Positions 15,863 to 24,459 are shown, numbered from the stretch's first letter. The stretch: DNA of 33,248 nucleotides from Pirellulales bacterium (GCA_020849945.1 JADZFK010000235.1:1-33248); one strand, 5' to 3'. Made by a program: numbers and translations. Notes: a model not told the origin generated them from the letters alone.

Positions 15863-17158
15863 TCAATCCCGCACCCACATTCTAACGGTTTTTCCTCGAA
15901 CGCAAGTTAGCTTGTTGATTTCCGCGCAGGCTTTACGTGTGGCACCTTCGGTTGTCATGTGAGTCATGATGACGAGCGGCACGGTGCCATCGGCGCTAGC
16001 GGCTTCTTGCTGCAACACGCTCGAGATGGAAATGTAGTGCTGGCCGAGCACGTTGGTAACTTGGGCCAGTACGCCGGGATGATCCTCCGCATTGATGCGT
16101 AGGTAGAATCGGCCATCGGCCTTCGCATGTTCGCGTGGTGTGACGCGGGCCTTGCGATTCGACCACAGTTCCAGGGTGCGGAAGGTAATGGCGGTGCGGC
16201 CAACCGCGGTATCGATCATGTCGGCGACCACGGCCGAGGCGGTGGGCATTTGCCCCGCGCCGCGGCCGTAGAACATGAGTTCGCCCACGGCATCGCCCAC
16301 GACGCGGATCGCATTGAACGGCCCGCTGACATCGGAAAGGGGTCGGCCACGCTTAACCAAGGTTGGCGAGACGTGCAGTTCGAGCGTATCGCCATCGAGT
16401 TCAGCCACCGCGAGTAGCTTGATGCGGTAGCCAATTTCCTGTGCGAACCGAACATCGCTCTTATCGAGCCGATCGATTCCCATGCGTGGGATATCCTTCC
16501 AATCCACGCGGGCGCCGAAGGCCAGGTGTGCCAAGATCGCGAGTTTTTGCGCGGCGTCGCTGCCATCGACATCGAGCGTTGGGTCGGCCTCGGCATAGCC
16601 AAGCTGCTGGGCTTCTCGCAGGGCCTCGGCGTAAGCCATGCCTTCCTCGTGCATCTTGCTTAAGATGAAGTTGGTCGTGCCGTTGAGAATGCCGTCGAGC
16701 GATTGGATTTGATTCGCTGAAAGGCACTGGCTGATATTGGCGATGATCGGGATGCCGCCCGCAACCGATGCTTCGAAGGCGATCGAACGGCCCAACTCGC
16801 GAGCGCGGTCGAAAAGCTCGGCGCCATGCTCGGCAAGCAAGGCCTTGTTGGCCGTCACGACATCCTTGCCGCTTTCCAGTAGTTGCAGCATGATGGTCCG
16901 CTCGGGTTCGAGCCCGCCGATCAGCAAGGCCACCACTTTGATCTCGCGATTGTTGATGACCTCATCGACATGGTCGGTAAGAACCCCGGCCGGCAGATCG
17001 CAATCTCGCGGTTTCTTGAGATCGCGGACCACGGCTTTTTCGAGCCACAACGTTCGGCCGGCATGGCGGGCCGTTCGATCGCCGTGGTCTAGCAGCAACT
17101 TGGCAACGCCCTGCCCCACGGTGCCCAGGCCGATGATGGCGACTTTGGTCTTTTCCAT
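15863..17158 (-). CDS. hom: Homoserine dehydrogenase
   Basis: A 431-aa NAD(P)-dependent enzyme that reduces aspartate-4-semialdehyde to homoserine in threonine and methionine synthesis. The Rossmann loop is VAIIGLGTVGQG (6-17). The catalytic domain shows NKALLAEHG, EASVAGGIPII and LNGTTNFILSKM, followed by AEADPTLDVDGSDAAQKLAILA, which carries the conserved Asp and Lys residues. A C-terminal ACT domain (about 348-431, starting FYLRINAEDHPGVLAQV) suggests feedback control by threonine, as in other HDHs of this length. I place the start at the ATG at 17158. The frame stays open for 21 codons above it, but that stretch (MPSQLFPSVPSVPSC) is low in complexity and precedes the fold. apgM follows, beyond the cassette. 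Confidence 0.96.
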   Translation of the reverse strand: MEKTKVAIIGLGTVGQGVAKLLLDHGDRTARHAGRTLWLEKAVVRDLKKPRDCDLPAGVLTDHVDEVINNREIKVVALLIGGLEPERTIMLQLLESGKDVVTANKALLAEHGAELFDRARELGRSIAFEASVAGGIPIIANISQCLSANQIQSLDGILNGTTNFILSKMHEEGMAYAEALREAQQLGYAEADPTLDVDGSDAAQKLAILAHLAFGARVDWKDIPRMGIDRLDKSDVRFAQEIGYRIKLLAVAELDGDTLELHVSPTLVKRGRPLSDVSGPFNAIRVVGDAVGELMFYGRGAGQMPTASAVVADMIDTAVGRTAITFRTLELWSNRKARVTPREHAKADGRFYLRINAEDHPGVLAQVTNVLGQHYISISSVLQQEAASADGTVPLVIMTHMTTEGATRKACAEINKLTCVRGKTVRMWVRD

Positions 17159-17572
17159 ATCACAACATTCTATTGAACAGGAGGGAACTGAGGGGACAGA
17201 GGGAAAAAGTTGACTTGGCAAGGCCTCGTGTTGGGCAGATTGTCGAACCTTCCCCCTGTACCTCCCTGATACTATAGCCCTAAGTCAAACCACAAAGAAC
17301 ACAAAGAACACGAAGAAAAACAGAGCATTCAGGGTGACAGAAATGCTGGTGTCCCGATGCGCATTGAAACGAACAAGTTGGCTAATAGAAGATTCGCACA
17401 ATTTGCCCGGGTAATTGGAGCCTGAATACTCAATTACCTGGCTTTCTTGGTGTTCTTCGTGCTCTTTGTGGTTCATCAACCTAGCGCTGTCGTACCAAAA
17501 GAAAGGGGCGTTTGGAGACAACGAGTCTTCTTCGTCTTCTTGGCTGGCTCTGTTTGCTTCTGTTTGTTCTTC
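17159..17572. other. Gap upstream of hom with an 'empty' inverted-repeat element
   Basis: No gene is supported. The main content is an inverted-repeat element at about 17286-17471. A minus-strand frame at 17285-17521 spans it, but its ends are only translations of the repeat arms (MNHKEHEEHQE and FFVFFVFFVV), so I do not call it. Confidence 0.6.
17286..17471. repeat. Inverted-repeat element, 'CCACAAAGAACAC' arms, without gene
   Basis: The left arm AACCACAAAGAACACAAAGA and the right arm, as reverse complement, AACCACAAAGAGCACGAAGA are close matches about 125 bp apart. Such arms often flank GxxExxY genes in other bacteria (recalled, not checked). The interior here has no GxxExxY remnant that I can see. 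Confidence 0.55.
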
Positions 17573-18310
17573 TTACTTACTGCCTGTGATCGAGCGAAGT
17601 GCGTCGTGCAGTTCGCGTCGGGTGGCGAGCGAGTATTCGATATCGAACCAGGCTACTTTGCCGTGCGAATCGAGTACGTAGGTTCGGGGCAGCCGTTCGC
17701 TGCCGACTTGGGAAAAAGCCTTTCCATCGGCATCGAGCAGGTTGGTGAACTTCGCTTCGGCGTTCCGTAGCGCGCCTTGCGCGTTTCCTGATTGTTCTTC
17801 GACCGCGATGCCAACAACTTCGACGCCTTCCTTACCGAATGGTTCGATGACGTCGGCGGCCACGTCGGCAAGCTGCTCGCGGGCCATGTGGCGATTGCTC
17901 TTCCAGAAGATGACAACCGTTGCTTTCTTTCCCCGCAGGTCGGCCAGTTTTTTGGCTTCGCGGGATTGCAACTCGGGTAGCTGAAGCTCGGGGAGCGCAT
18001 CGCCGACTTTGACTTTGCAGAGCGATTCCTCGCGTTTCGAGAGCATGACCTTCGGCATCGTGGCAGGCCCCGGGGTGCCGCGATAGAACGTGGTATGTTC
18101 CTTGGAGTGCGACGAGGTGGTATTCGTTGGCGAGGCGGCCACGAGCGTTGGCTGATCGGCCGACGGGGCCTCGTTGGTTTGAGAAGGCACCGCCGCGTTG
18201 GACCGGCTCGGTGTTTCGTGCGAGGTCGAGCAGCCCCCGCTTGTTACTAGCCAACAAACGGCCAGCCATTTTGCAGCCATGCCAATCGTGTTGATTCTTG
18301 TCATCATCAT
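17573..18310 (-). CDS. Thioredoxin-fold (TlpA/AhpC-like) exported protein without redox cysteines
   Basis: A 245-aa protein. The N-terminal stretch MAAKWLAVCWLVTSGGC (11-27) looks like a lipoprotein signal with Cys27 as lipid site, though Ser at -3 departs from the usual lipobox. A Ser/Thr-rich spacer of about 70 residues follows. The C-terminal domain (about 101-245) is TlpA-like: VGDALPELQLPEL, ADLRGKKATVVIFWKSN, LLDADGKAF and the cis-Pro loop LPRTYVLDSHGKVAW. Where TlpA has WCxxC this protein reads WKSNRHM, so both catalytic cysteines are absent and disulfide chemistry is unlikely. It may act as a binding or scaffold domain. Alternatively its start may lie at the second or third of three successive ATGs. 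It lies upstream of hom, with no functional link visible. Confidence 0.85.
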   Translation of the reverse strand: MMMTRINTIGMAAKWLAVCWLVTSGGCSTSHETPSRSNAAVPSQTNEAPSADQPTLVAASPTNTTSSHSKEHTTFYRGTPGPATMPKVMLSKREESLCKVKVGDALPELQLPELQSREAKKLADLRGKKATVVIFWKSNRHMAREQLADVAADVIEPFGKEGVEVVGIAVEEQSGNAQGALRNAEAKFTNLLDADGKAFSQVGSERLPRTYVLDSHGKVAWFDIEYSLATRRELHDALRSITGSK

Positions 18311-18377
18311 CGGTTGAGACTCGGTTCGAGTACCTCCGGTTTGTACGTTCGAAATAATACTTCAGGGTTAGGTCCTA

Positions 18378-18445
18378 TTCACCACAACGACACGACGGGC
18401 ACGACGGACGGAAGAAGAAAGGGCAGGATAACAGGATTGGCAGGA
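18378..18445. repeat. Solo copy of the cassette-end repeat with 'GGAAGAAGAAA' tail
   Basis: TTCACCACAACGACACGACG matches the ends of the GxxExxY cassette. It runs on into GGAAGAAGAAA and GGCAGGATAA...ACCGG, which reappear at about 30608-30680. No partner arm is found nearby. Confidence 0.55.
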
Positions 18446-18601
18446 TAAACCGGTTCAAGGCTTTCATGAACAAAGCGAAGAATCCGTTCATTGCATTCGC
18501 GAATCCACATGATCATGTCTCGGTAAAGAACACCTGGTCGACCCGCATCGGGTCGGCAGGCAGCACGTGACAACAGGGCGAAATCTTTAGTTGTATTTTT
18601 C

Positions 18602-18627
18602 CGGCCCAGAGGGCCGAACTATTTTTT
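18602..18627 (+). repeat. Hairpin plus T-run, family 'GGCCC-AGA-GGGCC ... CTATTTTTT'
   Basis: CGGCCC and GGGCCG flank AGA, followed by AACTATTTTTT on the plus strand. It sits just past the aspS stop, but aspS is transcribed the other way, so the T-run is on the wrong strand to serve as its terminator. It is more likely a member of the repeat family also seen at 8759 and 24393. Confidence 0.5.
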
Positions 18628-18635
18628 GTTTGAGG

Positions 18636-20414
18636 TTACCGTTCGATTCGGATGCCTAATTCTTTGAGTTGTTTCGATTCGACTTCGCCAGGCGCGCCGG
18701 TCATGAGGTCGCTTGCGCGTTGGGTTTTGGGGAAGGCGATGCAATCGCGGATGTTATCCAGGCCGGCGAAAAGCATCACCCAGCGGTCGATTCCGAGGGC
18801 GATGCCGCCGTGGGGGGGCGCGCCGTACCCCAGCGCCCGCAGCAGGAAACCGAACCGTTGTTCGGCCGTGTGTTCATCGATTCCCAAGAGCGAAAACACG
18901 GTTTGTTGGATACCTGGATCGTGAATCCGGATGGTGCCGCCGCCCGCTTCGCTGCCGTTGATGACGAGGTCGTAGGCCTTGGCCCGGCACTTGCCGGGGT
19001 CGCCTTTGAGCAGGTCGAAGTCCTGATCGCGCGGCGAGGTGAACGGATGATGCATGGCGACCCAGCGTTTTTCTTCGTCGTCAAAATCGAACATAGGAAA
19101 CTCGACGACCCACGAAAAGTGCATGGCCCGCGGGTCGTACAGTTTCATTTCCGCGCCGATCTTGGAGCGAAGAGCGTGAAGTGCTTTGCAAGTGACTTTC
19201 CATTCGTCGGCCACGAATAGCAACAAGTCGCCCGGTTCGGCTTTCAGCCGTATGCCAAACTCTTTGAGCAATTCTGGCGTGAAATTCTTGGCTATGGTCG
19301 AAGACAGCGAGCCATCCTCCTCGACGCGGAACCAGGCCAGCCCCTTCGCGCCAAATGCGGCAACGTACTCGGTCAGGGCGTCGATACCGCGGCGCGAGTA
19401 GTGCTCGGTCCCTAACTTGGCATTGATGGCTCGGACGCGGCCGCCGCTGGCCGCCACGCTCGAAAACACGCGGAAATCGCTCTTGGCCGCCAGGTCGGTG
19501 CAGTCGACAAGTTCCAGGCCAAATCGCAAGTCGGGCGCATCGTGCCCGAATCGTTCCATCGCTTCATCATACGTCATGCGAGGAAGGGGCAGCTTCACAT
19601 CTAACCCGAGTTCCTGCTTGGCAAGCTTTGCCACGAGGCCGTCGATGACGCCCATTACGTCGTCGGCATCGACAAACGACATCTCGAGATCGAGCTGGGT
19701 AAACTCGGGTTGGCGATCGGCTCGCAGGTCCTCATCGCGAAAGCAGCGAGCCACCTGCACGTACCGGTCGTAGCCCGCCATCATCAGTATTTGTTTGTAC
19801 AACTGCGGGGATTGGGGCAACGCATAAAACGCCCCGCGGCTGATCCGGCTTGGCACCAGGTAATCGCGTGCCCCTTCGGGCGTGCTACGACCCAAGATCG
19901 GCGTTTCGACATCGATAAAGTCGAGCTCGGCAAAATAATCTCGCATGCCCTTTACGATCCGATCGCGGAGCATGAGTGTTTTTTGCATGACCGCGCGTCG
20001 CAGGTCGAGGTAGCGATGCTCCAATCGCAATTCCTCGTTCGGAAGGTCCTGGGCGTTGGCGTTCGGCGATACGGGCGGCGTTTGCGATTTATTGAGCAGT
20101 TTGAAGCCCGTGACCCGCAGCTCGATTTCCCCGGTCGAAAGTTTCGGGTTCGCCATGCCGCTGGGTCGTTCGGCCACCCTGCCTATCACCTGCACCACGT
20201 ACTCGGCTCGCAGCGATTTGCTTTCCTCGATGATGGCGGGGGGCGTATCGGGCGGATTGAAAACGACCTGGGTCATGCCGTAGCGGTCGCGCAGGTCGAT
20301 GAAGAGCCCGCCGCCGTGGTCTCGGTAACTATCGACCCATCCGCAAAGGGTTGCTTCCTTGCCGATATGAAGGCGGCCGAGTTCGCCGCACGTGTGAGTT
20401 CGCAGCACTTGCAT
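18636..20414 (-). CDS. aspS: Aspartyl-tRNA synthetase
   Basis: A 592-aa class IIb synthetase that charges tRNA-Asp (or tRNA-Asp and tRNA-Asn) in the cytosol. The N-terminal OB fold starts RTHTCGELG and includes VTLCGWV-like and HGGGLFIDLRDRYG segments. Motif 2 is ARCFRDEDLRADRQPEFTQLD, and motif 3 is GIDRWVMLFAG near the C-terminus. GRSTPEGARDYLVPSR is the typical bacterial AspRS loop, and the GAD insertion domain is present in the middle, as expected for about 590 aa. I start at the ATG at 20414. The frame is open for 81 more codons up to 20657, but that part translates a REP element (RFQPPALQGVQPSTH) and is not family sequence. It is divergent from addB. Confidence 0.96.
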   Translation of the reverse strand: MQVLRTHTCGELGRLHIGKEATLCGWVDSYRDHGGGLFIDLRDRYGMTQVVFNPPDTPPAIIEESKSLRAEYVVQVIGRVAERPSGMANPKLSTGEIELRVTGFKLLNKSQTPPVSPNANAQDLPNEELRLEHRYLDLRRAVMQKTLMLRDRIVKGMRDYFAELDFIDVETPILGRSTPEGARDYLVPSRISRGAFYALPQSPQLYKQILMMAGYDRYVQVARCFRDEDLRADRQPEFTQLDLEMSFVDADDVMGVIDGLVAKLAKQELGLDVKLPLPRMTYDEAMERFGHDAPDLRFGLELVDCTDLAAKSDFRVFSSVAASGGRVRAINAKLGTEHYSRRGIDALTEYVAAFGAKGLAWFRVEEDGSLSSTIAKNFTPELLKEFGIRLKAEPGDLLLFVADEWKVTCKALHALRSKIGAEMKLYDPRAMHFSWVVEFPMFDFDDEEKRWVAMHHPFTSPRDQDFDLLKGDPGKCRAKAYDLVINGSEAGGGTIRIHDPGIQQTVFSLLGIDEHTAEQRFGFLLRALGYGAPPHGGIALGIDRWVMLFAGLDNIRDCIAFPKTQRASDLMTGAPGEVESKQLKELGIRIER

Positions 20415-20553
20415 CCTCGCTGAATAAATGGGTAATCCCGCAATTGTAGTCGGGTGTCCAGCGTCTATCCAGGGTGGATGGCGGAAAGTAGGTGCCGCGA
20501 GCCGAGCGGCATCATCAAACGAAGTGGTTCGGGGTGTTCGGGAACTGGAGACA

Positions 20554-20638
20554 CAGTTGCCGGTCTTGCAAGGGGGGTTCGCCGCGATGTCTCGATGTGT
20601 GGAAGGCTGAACCCCCTGTAAAGCCGGGGGCTGAAAGC
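20554..20638 (-). repeat. REP-like two-hairpin element upstream of aspS
   Basis: On the minus strand this contains TTCAGCCCCCGGCTTTACAG and GGGGGTTCAGCC, then CATCGCGGCG. It aligns over about 85 bp with the element inside addA. It lies between the aspS start and the divergent addB, in the likely aspS 5' region. Confidence 0.65.
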
Positions 20639-20669
20639 GGCTAGAATAATGGGACACCTTCAGAGAACT

Positions 20670-20700
20670 GGTTCAAACGGCCGCTTGGAGGCCGGCGCTA
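20670..20700. repeat. REP-like hairpin, family 'GGTTCAAACGGC', second copy
   Basis: It matches 3617-3646 (shared GGTTCAAACGGC and GAGGCC) with two changes in each stem side, and still forms a GC-rich hairpin. Confidence 0.5.
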
Positions 20701-21004
20701 ATACGAAACACAGGTTCGGAGCGTGGAGGCTACAATTCGGGAACTTCGTAATCTCTGGAGATCGCAGGTTGCCCTGCACTCGTTGAACCGATTGAATGTA
20801 GTAATGTAGTAAGGATGCGAAATCGGAGTTGAAGGTTCGCTGTTGGTTGCCGCCGACAATTCGGCGGCTTGGGGGGGGACGAGTCGGCGGGTTGGGGTGT
20901 TGGTTGTCGGTGAGGAGTCGGCGGGTGGGGGAGATTTTTTGCCGTACTGTTATTTCTATTTCTTTGCGAACGCCTAACAGCCCTCTTCTGCTGGAAGCCT
21001 GATC
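20701..21004. promoter_or_regulatory. Upstream region of addB
   Basis: No gene is visible. A perfect 8-bp hairpin, GCCGCCGA / TCGGCGGC with a 4-nt loop, lies at 20849-20868. GAGTCGGCGGGTTGGGG and GAGTCGGCGGGTGGGGG form a direct repeat at about 20881 and 20916. An AT-rich stretch (about 20934-20965) just upstream of addB is the best place for its promoter, but no -35/-10 pair is convincing. Confidence 0.4.
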
Positions 21005-24000
21005 ATGAGTTGCGAAACTGAAGTGCTGCTAGGCCCGGCGGGGGCTGGGAAGACCCACGAGTTGCTGGGGCGGTATGCAGCCGTTCTCTCCCAGCAGCCT
21101 GCTGAATTTGGCAAGTGCCTGTGGCTCGCCCCAAGCAGCCGCTCGGCAACCCTGGTGCGCGGCGAACTGGCCGATCGCCTGCCGGCCGCCTGCCTTTCGC
21201 CGGGCGTGATGACCTTCGGCACACTCGTTCAGCAGATCGCCACGAGCGCGAACCTGAAGAGCCAAGTCATCGGCCCGGTGGCGCGCCGCGAATTACTCCG
21301 CCGCGTGGTGGCAAGCGAAGTGACCGCCAAGCGAGTCACCTTCTTCGCCGCGGCGGCCAACCGAGCCGGCTTCATCGACCTGCTGGTCGAGCATCTTCGC
21401 GAGCTTGGCGAACGAGATATCCGACCCGCTGCTTACAAACGATTCGCAACCTCGCGCGGTGCCTCAGCCCGGCATCGCGAGCTGGCGGAGATCTTCGCCG
21501 CTTACGATCAACAATTGGTGGCCCACGAGCTTTGCGATACCGAGACGCTTATTTCGCTCGTTTGCCATGCGCTCTCCGAGGGGCGATGTTGCCGATTCCG
21601 CGAACTTGCTTACGTGGTCGTCGATGGTTTCACCGACTTCACGCCCGTGCAGTTGAAATTGCTTTGCGAGTTGGCGAAACATGCGCAGCGGCTACACCTA
21701 ACGTTGCCGGCCGATACTCCCGACTCGCCTCGTGCCGATGTCTTCGCCCGGCCGACGGCAACATTAGCCGAACTAGAACGAGTGTTTCCGGGCCTGAAGG
21801 CACGGCATCTTGCTGCCCGCCCGGGCGTTAACGCGGCACTCGCGCATGTGGTGAACAACATTTTCCGCCACCCCGTGCCGCCGGTTCCGCCCGCCGCCCA
21901 GCAAACGCAGGTCACTCTCGAAATTGTGGAAACGGCGGGCGAGCAAGACGAAATCGAGCAACTAGCCCGGCGGGTTAAATCGCGGCTTGCCACGGCGCGG
22001 CCCGATGAGGTCGTCGTTGTCTTCCGTTCGCTGCCGGCGGTGGCCGCGCGGGTCGAGGAGGTATTCAGCCGTTGCGGCATTCCCTATTCGCTCGAAACGG
22101 GGCGACCGCTGTTCCACCATGCCGTGCTACGCGCGCTCATGTCACTTTTGGAATTGGAGCTCGACGATTGGCCGTTCCGCCGCGTGGTATCCGTCATTAC
22201 CAACAACCAACTCGGTGGGATTTCCGCTTCCGAGCGCCAGGCCATCGAGTGGCTTGTGCGTGAATTGCAAATCGCTCATGGGCGTTCCACACTATTGGAG
22301 GAGGTTCAATCGCTCGCATTGCAAGCCCCGCAGCAAGCAGAGTTTAGCGAAGCACATCGCCGCCGGGTTGGCGCGGCTGTGGCCTCGCTTCCCGTGCTGG
22401 AAGCTTTGGCAGCCGCGCTCGATCGATTGCCTCGCCAAGCCACGCTGGAGCATTGGCTCGACGCGCTCGATGGGTTGGCAATCCACCTGGGGGTTGCCAG
22501 CACCTCGGCGGCAATCGCCTCGCCGGCGCACGCCGGTGCCAGCCCGGGGAAGCAGCCCGAAGGAAACGCGGGCCACGTTGTTTCTTCGTTGCTCGGCAAA
22601 CACTTCGCAGCCTTGGTGTTTTTAGATTCGCAGCTTGGTACGCCACCTCGGCAGTACGATCGGCGGGAAGTATTCGAGTTGCTGCTGGATATCGCAACCC
22701 AGGAAAAGCTTCCCAGGTCACATGCCGATGCGGGGCACGTGCAGATTCTTTCGGCCCCCGCCGCCCGTGCGGTGCGCGCCAAGCACTTGTTTTTGGCCGG
22801 GATGTCGGAGCAATCGTTTCCATCTCCGGCAAGTTCGGCCAGCCTGGCCACCGAAAGCGAGTACCGTTACCTGACCGCGAAAGCTCAAGACCATTCGGCG
22901 GCCAAGCGGCCATCGCGAGAACCTGAAAGCCCCGCCGTCTCGCGCTCGCAAGGCGAAATGCTCTTGTTCCTCGAAGTGCTCAGCCGTGCCCAAGAGTCGC
23001 TGACGATCACGTACGCCGCACTTGATGATAAAGCACAGCCGCTCCCTCCCAGTCCGTACGTCGTCGAGCTGGTGCGATTGTTCCAGAATTGTGAACGCCC
23101 GCTGAAGGTCGCATCGCCACACCTCTCCCCGGTTCCACCCCGCGATTTCCTAGCCGCGCCGCGCGACTGGAGGACGGTCGCGGTCGCCCAAGCCATTCAA
23201 CCAGAAAGCGACGGCCGACTACTGGCCGGCCTGCTGAGCGCCGAGCCGCAACGAACGGTTGCCGCGGCCATTTGTGCCGGGTTGCGAACGGTTCACGCCC
23301 GCTCGCGCGGAGAATCGTTCGGACCCTTCGAGGGAATGCTAGAAGGGACAACCGTCCGCGAGCACCTCGCACACCGCTTCGGCCCAAAGCATGTTTGGAG
23401 CACGAGCCGATTGGAGACCTTCGCGGCGTGCCCGTTCAAGTTCTTCATGCAATCGGTGCTCGGTTTCGAGCCGCTCGACGACCTGGCTTTGGAAACCGAC
23501 GTTGCGGCGCGCGGCAGCTTGCTGCACGAAGTGTTGGCCACGTTCCATCGCAAGTTTAGTGGCTCGGCGGCCGAGTGGTCGGCTGTGCTGGATGATGTTC
23601 AACGCTTTGCGGACGAGTTGAAAGCGGCGATCGAAGCGGCCAGTCTATCGGGGCCCACCGAGGGCCTGGATGCCGCGCTTGCCGAACTCGATCAGCGGCA
23701 GATCGAACGCTGGATGAAACAGTACCCGGCTCAAATTAACAAATACAACGACACCTGGAAACAGCTCGATGAACAACGACGCCCACGCCCGGCCTACTTC
23801 GAGTTGCGTTTCGGACACAAACATACTGGCGAAACCGGCCCGGAAGACGAACGTTCGACCGACAATTCCTTTCTGCTCGATTTAGGTGACGAGAAGATTC
23901 ACCTCGCCGGCAGGATCGACCGGATCGATGTCGTCCAAAGCGAGGGCCGCACGCTGTTCAATGTGATTGATTATAAATCGGGCAAACGCCCCTCGTCGGC

Positions 24001-24385
24001 TCCCGAGAAGATCGAGTCGGGCGAATGCCTGCAACCGGCGCTGTACGTGCTAGCCGCCCAGGCGATTGTATTTGCCGACGACAACCAGGCCCAGCCGTTG
24101 TGGGCCGGTTATTGGTCGATCAAGACGGGGATCACGACCGATAAACGATTCTCGCTTCATTGCTCCACACTGGACGGCGATCCGACGGAAGCGTGGACGA
24201 AACTCGAGCCGCTTGTGAAGGCGCGGGTCGGCGAGATGGTTCGGGCCGTTCGCCACGGCGACTTCCCGGTCGAGAGCACGCAGAAGGATTGCACCAGCAC
24301 CTGCGACTTCCGCACCGTTTGCCGTATTGCCCAAGCGCGTAGTATGGAGAAGGCGGTTGTGGATGACGGATCCGAAATAACATAG
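21005..24385 (+). CDS. addB: ATP-dependent helicase/nuclease subunit B (AddB-like)
   Basis: A 1126-aa partner of AddA in the AddAB complex, which unwinds and resects double-strand breaks for RecA loading. The N-terminus has a Walker A motif, GPAGAGKT (10-17), but the body lacks convincing later helicase motifs, as in other AddB subunits. The C-terminal nuclease domain starts at about 800 with STSRLETFAACPFKFF. The PD-(D/E)xK core is AGRIDRID and VIDYKSGK, followed by LQPALYVLA. The Cys at about 809 and the three in DCTSTCDFRTVC (about 1096-1106) are the expected Fe-S ligands, although their spacing is Cx3Cx5C instead of the Cx2Cx5C I recall for B. subtilis. addA starts 74 bp downstream, with a hairpin between. 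Confidence 0.92.
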   Translation: MSCETEVLLGPAGAGKTHELLGRYAAVLSQQPAEFGKCLWLAPSSRSATLVRGELADRLPAACLSPGVMTFGTLVQQIATSANLKSQVIGPVARRELLRRVVASEVTAKRVTFFAAAANRAGFIDLLVEHLRELGERDIRPAAYKRFATSRGASARHRELAEIFAAYDQQLVAHELCDTETLISLVCHALSEGRCCRFRELAYVVVDGFTDFTPVQLKLLCELAKHAQRLHLTLPADTPDSPRADVFARPTATLAELERVFPGLKARHLAARPGVNAALAHVVNNIFRHPVPPVPPAAQQTQVTLEIVETAGEQDEIEQLARRVKSRLATARPDEVVVVFRSLPAVAARVEEVFSRCGIPYSLETGRPLFHHAVLRALMSLLELELDDWPFRRVVSVITNNQLGGISASERQAIEWLVRELQIAHGRSTLLEEVQSLALQAPQQAEFSEAHRRRVGAAVASLPVLEALAAALDRLPRQATLEHWLDALDGLAIHLGVASTSAAIASPAHAGASPGKQPEGNAGHVVSSLLGKHFAALVFLDSQLGTPPRQYDRREVFELLLDIATQEKLPRSHADAGHVQILSAPAARAVRAKHLFLAGMSEQSFPSPASSASLATESEYRYLTAKAQDHSAAKRPSREPESPAVSRSQGEMLLFLEVLSRAQESLTITYAALDDKAQPLPPSPYVVELVRLFQNCERPLKVASPHLSPVPPRDFLAAPRDWRTVAVAQAIQPESDGRLLAGLLSAEPQRTVAAAICAGLRTVHARSRGESFGPFEGMLEGTTVREHLAHRFGPKHVWSTSRLETFAACPFKFFMQSVLGFEPLDDLALETDVAARGSLLHEVLATFHRKFSGSAAEWSAVLDDVQRFADELKAAIEAASLSGPTEGLDAALAELDQRQIERWMKQYPAQINKYNDTWKQLDEQRRPRPAYFELRFGHKHTGETGPEDERSTDNSFLLDLGDEKIHLAGRIDRIDVVQSEGRTLFNVIDYKSGKRPSSAPEKIESGECLQPALYVLAAQAIVFADDNQAQPLWAGYWSIKTGITTDKRFSLHCSTLDGDPTEAWTKLEPLVKARVGEMVRAVRHGDFPVESTQKDCTSTCDFRTVCRIAQARSMEKAVVDDGSEIT

Positions 24386-24392
24386 GTTGCTT

Positions 24393-24420
24393 GCCGAGCC
24401 AAGACGGCTCGGCTATTTTT
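24393..24420 (+). terminator. Terminator-like hairpin between addB and addA
   Basis: GCCGAGCC and GGCTCGGC form a perfect 8-bp stem with a 5-nt loop, followed by TATTTTT. It begins 8 nt past the addB stop and ends 40 nt before the addA ATG. It may attenuate read-through and set the AddA:AddB ratio. Because similar hairpins occur elsewhere in the window, it may instead be a repeat insertion. Confidence 0.6.
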
Positions 24421-24459
24421 GGTTGGGCCGAGACGACTTGGCAAGATACCCCCACGCTT

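Larger units (their letters stand above)
18311..18635. other. Gap between aspS and the TlpA-like gene, holding two repeats
   Basis: No gene is supported. It contains the cassette-end-like repeat at 18378-18445 and a hairpin with T-run at 18602-18627. A 64-codon minus-strand frame at 18379-18573 is a translation of the repeat. Confidence 0.6.

Noticed and set aside
17285-17521. 78-codon minus-strand frame upstream of hom
   Set aside because: Both ends are translations of the inverted-repeat arms; the interior shows no family.
18379-18573. 64-codon minus-strand frame between aspS and the TlpA-like gene
   Set aside because: It is mostly a translation of a dispersed repeat that also occurs at 30577-30680.
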